Positions 7,541-15,853 of a stretch of DNA of 64,000 bases are shown piece by piece. Under the pieces are notes generated by a model, which was not told the DNA's origin, ran no database searches, and saw nothing but the letters and a program-made list of their open reading frames with translations. Location of the stretch: positions 248,001 to 312,000 of the forward strand of contig NZ_JABVEC010000002.1 in the NCBI RefSeq assembly GCF_014323705.1, written 5' to 3'. Source of the DNA: Actinomadura alba (GTDB lineage: Bacteria > Actinomycetota > Actinomycetes > Streptosporangiales > Streptosporangiaceae). How positions within the stretch are numbered: the stretch's first letter is position 1; each line of letters starts with the position of its first letter. A program made the translations under genes and the position numbers.

Positions 7541-10264
7541 GTGGCTACGAATATCGGTGAAAGCTCCGCGACCGGGCATACCGAGCGAAATTCGGCACGG
7601 CAGGAGATGCCCGAGCCGTTGCGGCGCGATGTCCGGATGCTCGGCTCTCTACTCGGCCGGGTCCTCGTCGAGTACGGCGGTCAGGGCCTTCTCGACGATG
7701 TCGAGAGCCTTCGGCACGCGGTGATCGCCGCACGGCGCGGCCAGGAGCCGGGCGGTTCCGGCGACGCGGCGGGCGGCGAGATCACCGGCAACCAGGTGGC
7801 CGCGATGGTCGCCGCATGGAGCCTGGAGCGCTCCGAACTCGTCGCGCGGGCGTTCACGGTCTATTTCCACCTCACCAACCTGGCGGAGGAGCACCATCGG
7901 ATCCGCACGCTGCGAGAGCGTGACGCCGCCTCCGCCGCGGCTCCCGGTGACGCGCGGGCCGAGCCGCTGAGCGATTCGGTGGCCGCCGCGGTGGCCGAGA
8001 TCCGTGCCGCCGGCCCGGACCGGCTCGACGAGACGCTGCGCGAGCTGGAGCTGCGGCCGGTGTTCACGGCGCACCCGACCGAGGCGCGCCGCCGGGCGGT
8101 CGTCACCGCGATCATGCGGATCAGCGGGCTGCTGACCGACCTGAACGACGTACGGCTCGGGGCGAGCGAGCACCAGGACATCCGGCGGCGGCTGCTCGAG
8201 GAGATCGACCTGCTGTGGCGTACGGCGCTGCGCCGGCACACGCAGATGGACCCACTCGACGAGGTGCGCACCGCGATGGCGGCCTTCGACGAGACGATCT
8301 TCCGGGTGGTACCCGCCGTCTACCGGGTGATGGACACCGCGCTCGATCCCGAGAGTGTGGGCGAACGCCCGCCGCGCGCTCCCGCCTACCTGCGGTTCGG
8401 CAGCTGGATCGGCGGTGATCGCGACGGCAACCCGCATGTGACCGCGCAGGTCACCCGCGAGGCCATCATGATCCAGGCCGACCACGTGCTGCGGGCACTC
8501 GAGGCCGCATGCCTGCGGATCGGCCGGCAGCTCACCGCGCACGTCTCCACCACCGCCCCCTCGGCCGGGCTCAGCGCCGCGCTCGCCGCTGCCCGGGCGG
8601 CGCAGCCCGAGCGCATCGCCGAGATCGTCAAGCGGTCGCCGGGGGAGCCGTACCGGCAGGCGCTGCTGTACGCCGCGGAGCGGATCGCCGCCACCCGTAC
8701 CCGTGACGCCGACCTCGCCTATGACACGCCCGGCGAACTCCTCGCCGACCTGCGCCTGGTGCAGGACTCGCTCGCGACGGCGGGAGCGGCCCGGCAGGCC
8801 TACGGTGAGCTCCAGCATCTGATCTGGCAGGTCGAGACGTTCGGCTTCCACCTCGCCGAGCTGGAGATCCGCCAGCACTCCGCGGTGCACGAGAAGGCCC
8901 TCGCCGAGGTGCGTGCCGGGGGAGCCCTCTCCGAGCAGACCGAAGAGGTTCTCGACACCCTGCGGGTGGTGTCCTGGATCCAGGAGCGGTTCGGGGTCGA
9001 GGCGTGCAAGCGCTACGTCGTGTCCTTCACCCGTTCGGCCGAGGATGTCGCGGCGGTCTACGAGCTCGCGGCGGCCGCGGGAGGCGCGGCCGACGGGCCG
9101 GTCCTGGACGTGGTGCCGCTCTTCGAGACCGGCGAGGACCTGGAACGGGCGCCCGCGGTGCTCGAGGGGATGGTCGAGCAGCCGGCGGTCCAAGCCCGGC
9201 TCGCCGAGACCGGCCGCCGCATGGAGATCATGCTCGGTTACTCCGACTCGGCGAAGCAGCTCGGCCCGACCAGCGCCACCCTGCGGCTGTACGAGACTCA
9301 GGAGGCCCTTGCCGCCTGGGCCGAGCGGCGCGAGGTCACGCTGACCCTGTTCCATGGCCGGGGCGGCTCGCTCGGCCGCGGTGGGGGCCCGGCGAACCGG
9401 GCGATCCTGGCACAGGCGCCGGGTTCGGTCGCGGGCCGGTTCAAGGTCACCGAGCAGGGCGAGGTCATCTTCGCCCGGTACGGACATATGGCCATCGCCC
9501 GGCGCCATGTCGAGCAGGTCACCAACGCGGTCCTGCTCGCATCGACGCCCGCGGTCGAGGACCGCGCCCGTGAGGCGGCCGCCCGCTTCCGCGGCCTGGC
9601 GGAGCGGATCGGCGCCGCGGCACAGCGCGCGTACCGGGCCCTGGTCGAGGACGACGGTTTCGCCGAGTGGTTCGCCAGGGTCAGCCCGCTGGGCGAGATC
9701 TCGCAGCTGCGGATCGGCTCACGCCCGGCCAGGCGCAGCGCCTCCACCTCGCTCGAGGATCTGCGCGCCATCCCGTGGGTGTTCGCCTGGACCCAGACCC
9801 GCGTCAACCTGCCCGGCTGGTACGGCCTCGGCAGCGGACTCGAGGCGGCCGCCGAGGAGGACCTCGGCACGCTTCGCGAGGCGTACAAGGCATGGCCGCT
9901 GTTCGCCGCGCTGCTCGACAACGCCGAGATGAGCCTGGCCAAGACCGACCGCGACATCGCCGCCCGTTATCTCGATCTCGGTGGCCGGCCGTCGCTGACC
10001 GAGACCGTGCTGGCGGAGTACGACCGGACGCGCTCGCTCGTCCTCGCGGTGACCGGCCACCAGCGGCTGCTCGAGAACCGCAGGGTGCTCTCCCGCGCGG
10101 TGGAGCTGCGCAATCCCTATGTCGACGCGCTCTCCCATCTGCAGTTGCGGGCACTGGGCGCGCTCCGCGAGGGCATCGCCGACGACGCCGAACGGGAGCG
10201 GCTGGAGGAGTTGCTGCTGCTCACCGTCAACGGCGTCGCCGCCGGCCTCCAGAACACCGGATGA
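7541..10264 (+). CDS. ppc: Phosphoenolpyruvate carboxylase
   Basis: Carboxylates PEP with bicarbonate to oxaloacetate (anaplerosis, cytoplasm). About 907 aa from the GTG at 7541. ATG at 7607 is an alternative, but the AGGAG there abuts the codon. Catalytic signatures are intact: FTAHPTEARRR (catalytic His), GSWIGGDRDGNPHVT, GYSDSAKQLGPTSA, the glycine loop FHGRGGSLGRGGGPANRAI, and the C-terminal VNGVAAGLQNTG ending in the conserved NTG. Divergent from accB across an 86-bp gap, so oxaloacetate supply and malonyl-CoA synthesis genes may share a control region. A 54-codon ORF overlaps its stop. Confidence 0.96.
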   Translation: MATNIGESSATGHTERNSARQEMPEPLRRDVRMLGSLLGRVLVEYGGQGLLDDVESLRHAVIAARRGQEPGGSGDAAGGEITGNQVAAMVAAWSLERSELVARAFTVYFHLTNLAEEHHRIRTLRERDAASAAAPGDARAEPLSDSVAAAVAEIRAAGPDRLDETLRELELRPVFTAHPTEARRRAVVTAIMRISGLLTDLNDVRLGASEHQDIRRRLLEEIDLLWRTALRRHTQMDPLDEVRTAMAAFDETIFRVVPAVYRVMDTALDPESVGERPPRAPAYLRFGSWIGGDRDGNPHVTAQVTREAIMIQADHVLRALEAACLRIGRQLTAHVSTTAPSAGLSAALAAARAAQPERIAEIVKRSPGEPYRQALLYAAERIAATRTRDADLAYDTPGELLADLRLVQDSLATAGAARQAYGELQHLIWQVETFGFHLAELEIRQHSAVHEKALAEVRAGGALSEQTEEVLDTLRVVSWIQERFGVEACKRYVVSFTRSAEDVAAVYELAAAAGGAADGPVLDVVPLFETGEDLERAPAVLEGMVEQPAVQARLAETGRRMEIMLGYSDSAKQLGPTSATLRLYETQEALAAWAERREVTLTLFHGRGGSLGRGGGPANRAILAQAPGSVAGRFKVTEQGEVIFARYGHMAIARRHVEQVTNAVLLASTPAVEDRAREAAARFRGLAERIGAAAQRAYRALVEDDGFAEWFARVSPLGEISQLRIGSRPARRSASTSLEDLRAIPWVFAWTQTRVNLPGWYGLGSGLEAAAEEDLGTLREAYKAWPLFAALLDNAEMSLAKTDRDIAARYLDLGGRPSLTETVLAEYDRTRSLVLAVTGHQRLLENRRVLSRAVELRNPYVDALSHLQLRALGALREGIADDAERERLEELLLLTVNGVAAGLQNTG

Positions 10265-10425
10265 CGGTCGCCGACGTCAGGCCCGTCCTCCACGCCGAGC
10301 AGCGGGACGTGGAGGAGGTGGAGATCCCGGTGGGCGTCTACGGCATCGCGGTCACCTACCTCAACCCCGACCACTTCTCCGGCTACACGACCGGTCGAAC
10401 GGGGCGACCTGTGGACGGCCTGTGA
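10261..10425 (+). CDS. Small hypothetical ORF overlapping the ppc stop
   Basis: ATGA overlap with the ppc stop suggests translational coupling. The 54 codons encode a peptide beginning MTVADVRPVLHAEQ and containing IPVGVYGIAVTYLNPDHFSGY, with no recognisable domain. A GGATG context and in-frame GGAGGTGGAG lie nearby but no clear upstream ribosome site is needed with coupling. It stops 3 bp before the converging K+ channel gene. It could equally be a fortuitous read-through frame; codon use looks compatible with a real gene. Confidence 0.35.
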   Translation: MTVADVRPVLHAEQRDVEEVEIPVGVYGIAVTYLNPDHFSGYTTGRTGRPVDGL

Positions 10426-10428
10426 CGG

Positions 10429-11463
10429 TCAGTCGGCCTCGCGCAATGCCTTCGCGATCTCGTCGTGGGTGAGGCGGCGGGAACCGACGTAGTAGAGAAC
10501 GGCCCCCGCCGGCAGTTGGGTTTGCCAGCTTGGATTGACCAGCAGAACGTCGCCGGCGCGCGCCGCGAGCATCGTGGCGCCGTACCGCCGGCCGAGCGAG
10601 GTCTGGCAGTGGTCGACCAGCACCGAGCCCAGGGACTCCGGCAACCGCACCGAATAAGTGTCCGCGCCGCCGTGGGTCATCAGTTGCGTGTAGATCTCGG
10701 TGATGCCGGGATCCTTCAACTCCTCGGTGATCATGTGAGGGCTGTGCCACTGGACGCAACGCACGGCCTCGTTGACATAGCGCAGATGCCGGACCCTGCC
10801 GATGTCCCGCAATGCGACGACGAGATGGGCGCCCTCGGCGACGTGGTCGGCGGTGACCGCGACCGCCAGTGCCTCGTTGTCGTCTCGAGCGTCGACCAGC
10901 ACGCTGTACGCCCGCTGCACGCCGGCCCGGCGGAGCACGCCATCGTCGGTCAGATCACCGCGCACGAACGTGACGTCGCGGTCGGACATCGGATGCACCG
11001 GCACGTCGTCCCAGGCGCACAGCACGATGCGACTTGACCGGTCGGCGATCAGCTCGTCCACCATTTCCTCGGTCCGTCCCGGCGTGTAGCCGAGCAGCAC
11101 GATGTGGTCGGAGACCTCCACCGTGATGGCACCCTGCATCCTTCGTCCCTTCGCTTCTGCCAGCGCCGTCGACAGCCTGGCGAACACCGTCGTCAGCGTC
11201 GCGATACCGCCAACGATGACGTATACGCCGACGACGTGGCCCGCGGCCGACTTCGGATACAGGTCGCCGTAACCGACGGTCGCGGCGGTGACCACGAAAT
11301 ACCACCAGTAGTTGGCCGGCTCGACGATCACGCTGCCCGCGGGCTCCGCGAGCGTCATCAGGGGCCAGCTCGTCACGAACACGAGGCTGAAGACGAGAAC
11401 CGGTGTCCACCATGTCCGCAGCACCGCGATTCGGGCCAGCAAGCGAGTCAGTACGATCGGCAC
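10429..11463 (-). CDS. Potassium channel with TrkA-N/RCK regulatory domain
   Basis: A 344-aa two-TM K+ channel of the Kch/MthK type. TM1 is around residues 20-38, the pore helix and selectivity filter TVGYGD at 62-67, TM2 at about 72-95. A cytoplasmic RCK domain follows (HIVLLGYTPG near 120 as nucleotide/ligand-binding loop), and a C-terminal TrkA-C-like part (PESLGSVLVDHCQ, GDVLLVNPSWQ). Channels of this architecture form tetramers gated by ligands binding the RCK ring. Divergent from the TetR gene. The filter is canonical for K+, so selectivity is confidently predicted; the gating ligand is unknown. Confidence 0.92.
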   Translation of the reverse strand: MPIVLTRLLARIAVLRTWWTPVLVFSLVFVTSWPLMTLAEPAGSVIVEPANYWWYFVVTAATVGYGDLYPKSAAGHVVGVYVIVGGIATLTTVFARLSTALAEAKGRRMQGAITVEVSDHIVLLGYTPGRTEEMVDELIADRSSRIVLCAWDDVPVHPMSDRDVTFVRGDLTDDGVLRRAGVQRAYSVLVDARDDNEALAVAVTADHVAEGAHLVVALRDIGRVRHLRYVNEAVRCVQWHSPHMITEELKDPGITEIYTQLMTHGGADTYSVRLPESLGSVLVDHCQTSLGRRYGATMLAARAGDVLLVNPSWQTQLPAGAVLYYVGSRRLTHDEIAKALREAD

Positions 11464-11620
11464 GCTTCCTCCTGTACGGCACGCTGCGGTGCGACCACCC
11501 TAACCGGGGCAAACCACCGAAACAGCCTCTCTATGGCCCGGCCCGGCCAGGTGCTGAATTCTCCCAACATCTGAGTGTTCCGAGTATCTTGTTGTCCTGA
11601 GTCGAAGGGGAGGGGTCGCG

Positions 11621-12730
11621 ATGGTCCGGTTGACTCGGGCACAGCAGCAGGAGCGCACGCGCGCGGCCGTGCTGGCCGCGGCGCGGGAGGAGTTCGCCGA
11701 GCACGGATATGTCGAGGCGAAGGTCGACCGGATCGCCGAGCGGGCCGAGCTGACCCGTGGCGCGGTGTACTCCAACTTCCCGAGCAAGCGCGCGCTCTAT
11801 CTGGCGGTGCTGGTCGACATGGTCGAGCACACCGGCACCGGCCAGGTGCCGGTGTCGTCGCCTGGTCCGGCCGAGGCGCTGGGCGCGTTCGCCCGAGTCT
11901 GGCTCGAACGGCTGCCCCTGGGGAACGACACACGCGCGGGCGGCCACCTGCAACTGCGCTCGCTGGCCGGTGTGCTCGACGACGAACCGGCTCGCACCGC
12001 ACTGGCGCACGTCACCCGGCTGGAGGCGCTGCTGCTCGCTTTGGCGCTCGAGTCGCGCGTACCGCCCCCTACCGGGCAGGTGCGGCGGGTGCGGCTGGCC
12101 GAGCTCGTCTTGACGTTGTTGAACGGCTCGGGCCACCTGGCCGATACGGCGCCCGGGTTCGGCGATCCCTTCGACGTGGCGCGCGCTTGCGAGCATCTGG
12201 CCGGGATCGACCTCGCCGACACCTGGCACCCGCCGCATCTGCCCTATGTCCCCCCGGCGCGACCCTGCCGGGACACGTGGGTTCCGCCGCCGGAGCTGCC
12301 GGATCAGATCACCGGTCGCCGGGTCGGGTTCGACGCCGACGGTGTGATCGCGGTTCTCGGGACCAGCCGGCTGGGTGCGGCCGAAGAGGTCGTCCGCGCC
12401 GCCGGCCCGGGAGACTCGGTCACCGTTGCCGTGGTGACGAGCGATCGAGCTGAGAACGGCCGCCTCGTGCGGCTCAGGATCAGCGACCTCACCGGGTGCC
12501 TACGGCGCGTGTTCGCACCGGACGCCTGGCCGCGCCTTCACCTCGTCCTCGACGACCACGCCCTTGTCGCCTCGGCCATCGGCGCATCGGGCGCCGACGA
12601 TGCCACCGAGGCCGCGGTACGCGTCCAGGAGGGGCGGATCGTGGCCCGAGCCCACTGGCGAGGCGCCGCCCACGCCGCGGCGACCGCCGGTGCCTCGAAC
12701 ACCGCACGACCGCACGAGGCCGGAAGGTGA
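11621..12730 (+). CDS. TetR/AcrR family regulator with long C-terminal extension
   Basis: Residues 1-65 are a clear TetR HTH (AAREEFAEHGYVEAKVDRIAERAELTRGAVYSNF read in pieces, ending FPSKRALYLAVL). The whole protein is 369 aa, against 190-230 for most of the family. Residues ~70-210 look like a normal helical ligand domain. Beyond a Pro-rich linker (LPYVPPARP, PPPELP) there is an extra ~140-residue alpha/beta region starting VGFDADGVIAVLG and ending TEAAVRVQEGRIVARAHWRG, which resembles a thioredoxin/redoxin-like edge (inference). RBS GGGGAGGGG upstream of ATG 11621. The upstream 157 bp is shared with the K+ channel gene. Confidence 0.85.
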   Translation: MVRLTRAQQQERTRAAVLAAAREEFAEHGYVEAKVDRIAERAELTRGAVYSNFPSKRALYLAVLVDMVEHTGTGQVPVSSPGPAEALGAFARVWLERLPLGNDTRAGGHLQLRSLAGVLDDEPARTALAHVTRLEALLLALALESRVPPPTGQVRRVRLAELVLTLLNGSGHLADTAPGFGDPFDVARACEHLAGIDLADTWHPPHLPYVPPARPCRDTWVPPPELPDQITGRRVGFDADGVIAVLGTSRLGAAEEVVRAAGPGDSVTVAVVTSDRAENGRLVRLRISDLTGCLRRVFAPDAWPRLHLVLDDHALVASAIGASGADDATEAAVRVQEGRIVARAHWRGAAHAAATAGASNTARPHEAGR

Positions 12731-12794
12731 CGCACGGCGCTCGACGTCCTGCCGGCGTCGAGACGCGGACCTCCTCGACGGGGGTCGGTGGTGC

Positions 12795-13427
12795 TCAGTG
12801 TCGCGGGATTCCCAGACTGGCGAGCAGGTCCTCATGAAGCTGGAACCACACGGTGTGGTAGGACTCGATGCCGTCCGTCACGTAGTCCAACGCACCGGAC
12901 TTGGAGCGAGCGAGTGCGTGGGTGAGCCGGACGCGATACCGCTGGAATCGGAGCATCGCCGCGGACAGGTCCGCGCAGACGACATCGGCACGCTGGTCGA
13001 AGTCCGTGAGCCGGTCCAGAACCCGGGTGTCGTAGGCGCGGTCGGTGTGGTCATTCGGCCGCACGACTCCGTCGACGGATCGCATCTGCCATGCCGTGCA
13101 GAGGTCGAGCAATTCCGGGTTGAGTACGAGAAAGCCGTCGTACGCCTCGGCCACAGCGGTTCGGGTATCGGACGTTTCGAGCTCGTCGGCGATCCGCTCG
13201 GCGTCCACGGTGCGGCCGGCCTCGGTGAGACCCCACCCGCCGAAGTCACCCGCCACATGCGTGACAAGACCGGCCACGGCGAGATCGATGAGTTCCGATT
13301 CGATGTCGGACTCAGAGAGCCCCGATGCCGCCGCCACACGGGCGAGGCCCGCGAAACCGATGCAGCGAAGGGTATGGAGCACCAGCAGGTCGGTGCTGGT
13401 CCGGTGGGGCAGATCCGACACGGCCAC
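12795..13427 (-). CDS. Winged-helix-like protein divergent from the PPDK-like gene
   Basis: A 210-aa cytoplasmic protein. Residues 10-75 have a MarR/winged-helix look: STDLLVLHTLRCIGFAGLARVAAASGL, an SES turn, a second helix, and a beta-wing ending GGWGLTEAGRT (the LTxAGR pattern is common in such wings). The remaining ~130 residues are helical with acidic patches and no known domain. GTG at 13427 lies only 11 bp from the ATG of the divergent short PPDK gene, so promoters must lie inside the partner coding regions or the true start is further in. Possibly a sensor/regulator for that gene; no direct evidence. Confidence 0.65.
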   Translation of the reverse strand: MAVSDLPHRTSTDLLVLHTLRCIGFAGLARVAAASGLSESDIESELIDLAVAGLVTHVAGDFGGWGLTEAGRTVDAERIADELETSDTRTAVAEAYDGFLVLNPELLDLCTAWQMRSVDGVVRPNDHTDRAYDTRVLDRLTDFDQRADVVCADLSAAMLRFQRYRVRLTHALARSKSGALDYVTDGIESYHTVWFQLHEDLLASLGIPRH

Positions 13428-13438
13428 ATGCTACCGCG

Positions 13439-15001
13439 ATGAGGTGGATTCACCCGCTCTCGGCGGAGGCCGAGGAAACGGCGGACATCCTCGGCGGCAA
13501 GGCGCACGGCCTCGTCGTTCTGCGACGTCTCGGCTTGCCGGTGCCCCCCGGATTCGTCATCAGCACCGAGGCATGTCGCGCCTTCCGGCGTGACGGGCGG
13601 CTTCCCGATGGCCTCGATATCGAGCTCGCGACCGCCATCGCCGATCTCGAAGCCGCCACCGGGCGGCGCTTCGGTGGACCCGAGAGGCCACTGGCGGTGT
13701 CCGTTCGCTCCGGCGGCACCGTGTCGATGCCCGGAATGATGAGCACGATCCTCAACCTCGGTCTCACCGCCGAGGCCGCCACCGGGTTGGCGGCTGAGAC
13801 AGGGGACTCGCGGTTCGCGCTGGACTCACGGCTGCGGTTCTTGTCCAGTTTCGCCGATGCGATTCGAGGGGTCGAGGCCCTCACCCGGCAACGAGGCGGC
13901 GAGCCGATTCCGGACGACGCGACCCGGCAGTTGGAGCTGGCGGTCGCGGCCGTGTTCTCGTCATGGGACACACCGCGCGCGAAGACCTACCGCGAACTGC
14001 ATGACATTCCGCACGACCTCGGCACGGCCGTGACCGTGCAGGCGATGGTGTTCGGGAACCGCGATGAGCACAGTGGCACCGGTGTCGCGTTCAGCCGCGA
14101 CCCCAACACCGGTGAACATGTCCCGTTCGGCGAGGTCCTGTTCGGTCGCCAAGGCGAAGACGTCGTCTCCGGCGGATCGCCGACCCGCCCCCTGCGCGAA
14201 CTGGCCGATCGAGAGCCGACGGTGTGGGTCGGCCTTCTGGAAGCCCTGGATCGGACCGAGCGGCACTACCGCGACGTGTGCCACCTGGAGTTCACGTTCG
14301 AGGCGGGCGAGCTGTCGGTCCTGCAGGTACGACCCGGCGGACTCATCGGACGTGCCGCCGTCCGCGTCGCGGTCGAACTCGCCGACGAAGGCGCGATCGG
14401 GCGCCGCGAGGCGCTGCTCAGGGTCTCTCCACAGGATCTCCAGCACGTCCGTACGCCCCGCATGGTCACGGCCGACGAGGCCGACATCCTCACCCGAGGG
14501 TTGGGCGCCTGTCCGGGTGTCGCGGTCGGCAGGGTGGCGACCACCGCCGACAGGGCAGCCCGGATGGCCGCTGAAGGTCCGGTCATCCTGGTGCGTCCAC
14601 AGACCTCCCCACTCGACCTGCGTGGCCTGGCCGCCGCCGCGGGAGTCGTCACCGCCCGCGGCGGGCCGGCCAGCCACGCCGCCGTCGTCGCGCGAGCGAT
14701 GGGCAGACCGGCCGTCGTGGGGGCCACGGACCTCACGGTCGACGTCCTCGGCGCCTCTGTGCGAGCCGGTGGGCGTACGGTCCCGGAAGGCACGCTCATC
14801 ACCATCGACGGGACCGGCGGAGAGGTCGTCATCGGCAGCGCTCGCGTCGTAACGGCTGAGAACGACCCTCACCCGCACCGATTGCTCGAATGGGCCGACG
14901 AAGTGTCGGGCGGCGACCCGGATCGCGACGAGGCCGAACGCCTCAGCGCGGCCCATGCCGTCCTTCATGGCCAGGGAACCACACCCCGGCCGCCGAACTG
15001 A
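13439..15001 (+). CDS. Short PPDK-like phosphotransferase (ATP-binding plus phosphohistidine domains, no PEP barrel)
   Basis: A 520-aa relative of pyruvate, phosphate dikinase. Residues 1-340 are the ATP-grasp PPDK_N domain (LGGKAHGLVVLRRLGLPVPPGF, SVRSGGTVSMPGMM, FSRDPNTGEH, LQVRPGG). Residues ~370-480 are the swivelling phosphohistidine domain with TARGGPASHAAVVARAMG; His413 is the carrier. The ~350-residue C-terminal PEP/pyruvate barrel of full PPDK (~880 aa) is absent. M. tuberculosis Rv1127c is a similar short protein. It therefore cannot make PEP alone; it may phosphorylate another acceptor, as rifampin phosphotransferases do, although their middle drug domain is missing too. ATG at 13439 chosen because homologous sequence begins there. 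Confidence 0.85.
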   Translation: MRWIHPLSAEAEETADILGGKAHGLVVLRRLGLPVPPGFVISTEACRAFRRDGRLPDGLDIELATAIADLEAATGRRFGGPERPLAVSVRSGGTVSMPGMMSTILNLGLTAEAATGLAAETGDSRFALDSRLRFLSSFADAIRGVEALTRQRGGEPIPDDATRQLELAVAAVFSSWDTPRAKTYRELHDIPHDLGTAVTVQAMVFGNRDEHSGTGVAFSRDPNTGEHVPFGEVLFGRQGEDVVSGGSPTRPLRELADREPTVWVGLLEALDRTERHYRDVCHLEFTFEAGELSVLQVRPGGLIGRAAVRVAVELADEGAIGRREALLRVSPQDLQHVRTPRMVTADEADILTRGLGACPGVAVGRVATTADRAARMAAEGPVILVRPQTSPLDLRGLAAAAGVVTARGGPASHAAVVARAMGRPAVVGATDLTVDVLGASVRAGGRTVPEGTLITIDGTGGEVVIGSARVVTAENDPHPHRLLEWADEVSGGDPDRDEAERLSAAHAVLHGQGTTPRPPN

Positions 15002-15049
15002 TCAACGAACTCGTCGAGGCCGCCGCAGCGGCCGGCTCTGGGGCCGGTC

Positions 15050-15838
15050 TCAGCGGCCGGGCCAGTCGGGGGTGCGTTTCTCGTTGAAGGCGGCGATGCC
15101 CTCCTTGCGGTCGGCCGAGAAGGCCGCGGTGCGCCATGCGGCGTCCTCGATGTCGAGGGCGGCGGCCATGGGGACGTCCGCTCCGTTGCGCATGGCGCGC
15201 TTGGCGGCCCGTACGGCGACGGGTGAGTTCCCGGCCATCAGCGCCGCGACCGTGAGGGCCTCCTCGCGGACGCTGCCGGCGGGCACCTGGCGATCGACCA
15301 GGCCGTAGCGCACCGCCTCGTCGATGCCGAGCCGCCGTCCGGTCAGCACCAGATCGGCCGCCCGGCCCGGGCCCAGGCGGCGCACGGCCGACTGCGTGCC
15401 GCCACCGCCGGGGACCAGCCCGACGCTCACCTCGGGCAGGCCGAACACCGCGGACTCGTCCGCCACGATCAGATCGCACGAGAGCGCGAACTCGCATCCG
15501 CCGCCGAGGGCGTAACCGTGCACGGCGGCGACGGCCGGCTGGGGAAGGCCGAGGACGGCACCGAACGCCGCACGGAAGATCTCACGCTGACCCAGCAGCT
15601 CGGCGTCGGTCATGCCGGCCCGCTCCTTGAGGTCGGCTCCAACGCAGAAGGCCCGGTCGCCTGCGGCGCTCAGCACGACGGCTCGGACCCGTGGGTCACC
15701 GGCGACCTCGGCGCACACCGTGGCCAGCCGCCGGGCCATCGCGGTCGAGAGGGCGTTGAGCGCCTCCGCACGGTCCAGGACTATCTCGGCGACGTGGTCA
15801 TGCCGGCGCAGGCTCACACCCTCGTTCATGAGGAGCAC
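15050..15838 (-). CDS. Enoyl-CoA hydratase/isomerase family protein
   Basis: A 262-aa crotonase-fold enzyme, expected to hydrate 2-enoyl-CoA in beta-oxidation. The oxyanion-hole glycine region is GDRAFCVGADLKER. Both catalytic glutamates of true hydratases appear to be present: one in ALGGGCEFALSCDLIVA and the second in FGLPEVSVGLVPGGGGTQ. The C-terminal helix (FNEKRTPDWPGR) matches the family. Likely a hydratase rather than an isomerase or dehalogenase. First of a minus-strand run that also holds cyclase, PH protein and birA, with 15 bp to the cyclase stop, so co-transcription from upstream is possible. Confidence 0.9.
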   Translation of the reverse strand: MLLMNEGVSLRRHDHVAEIVLDRAEALNALSTAMARRLATVCAEVAGDPRVRAVVLSAAGDRAFCVGADLKERAGMTDAELLGQREIFRAAFGAVLGLPQPAVAAVHGYALGGGCEFALSCDLIVADESAVFGLPEVSVGLVPGGGGTQSAVRRLGPGRAADLVLTGRRLGIDEAVRYGLVDRQVPAGSVREEALTVAALMAGNSPVAVRAAKRAMRNGADVPMAAALDIEDAAWRTAAFSADRKEGIAAFNEKRTPDWPGR

Positions 15839-15853
15839 TCTAGACCGGGGTGA

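Noticed and set aside
11550..11600. TetR operator in the kch-tetR gap (AACA...TGTT)
   Set aside because: Arms of only 4-5 bp with mismatches inside; not distinguishable from chance.
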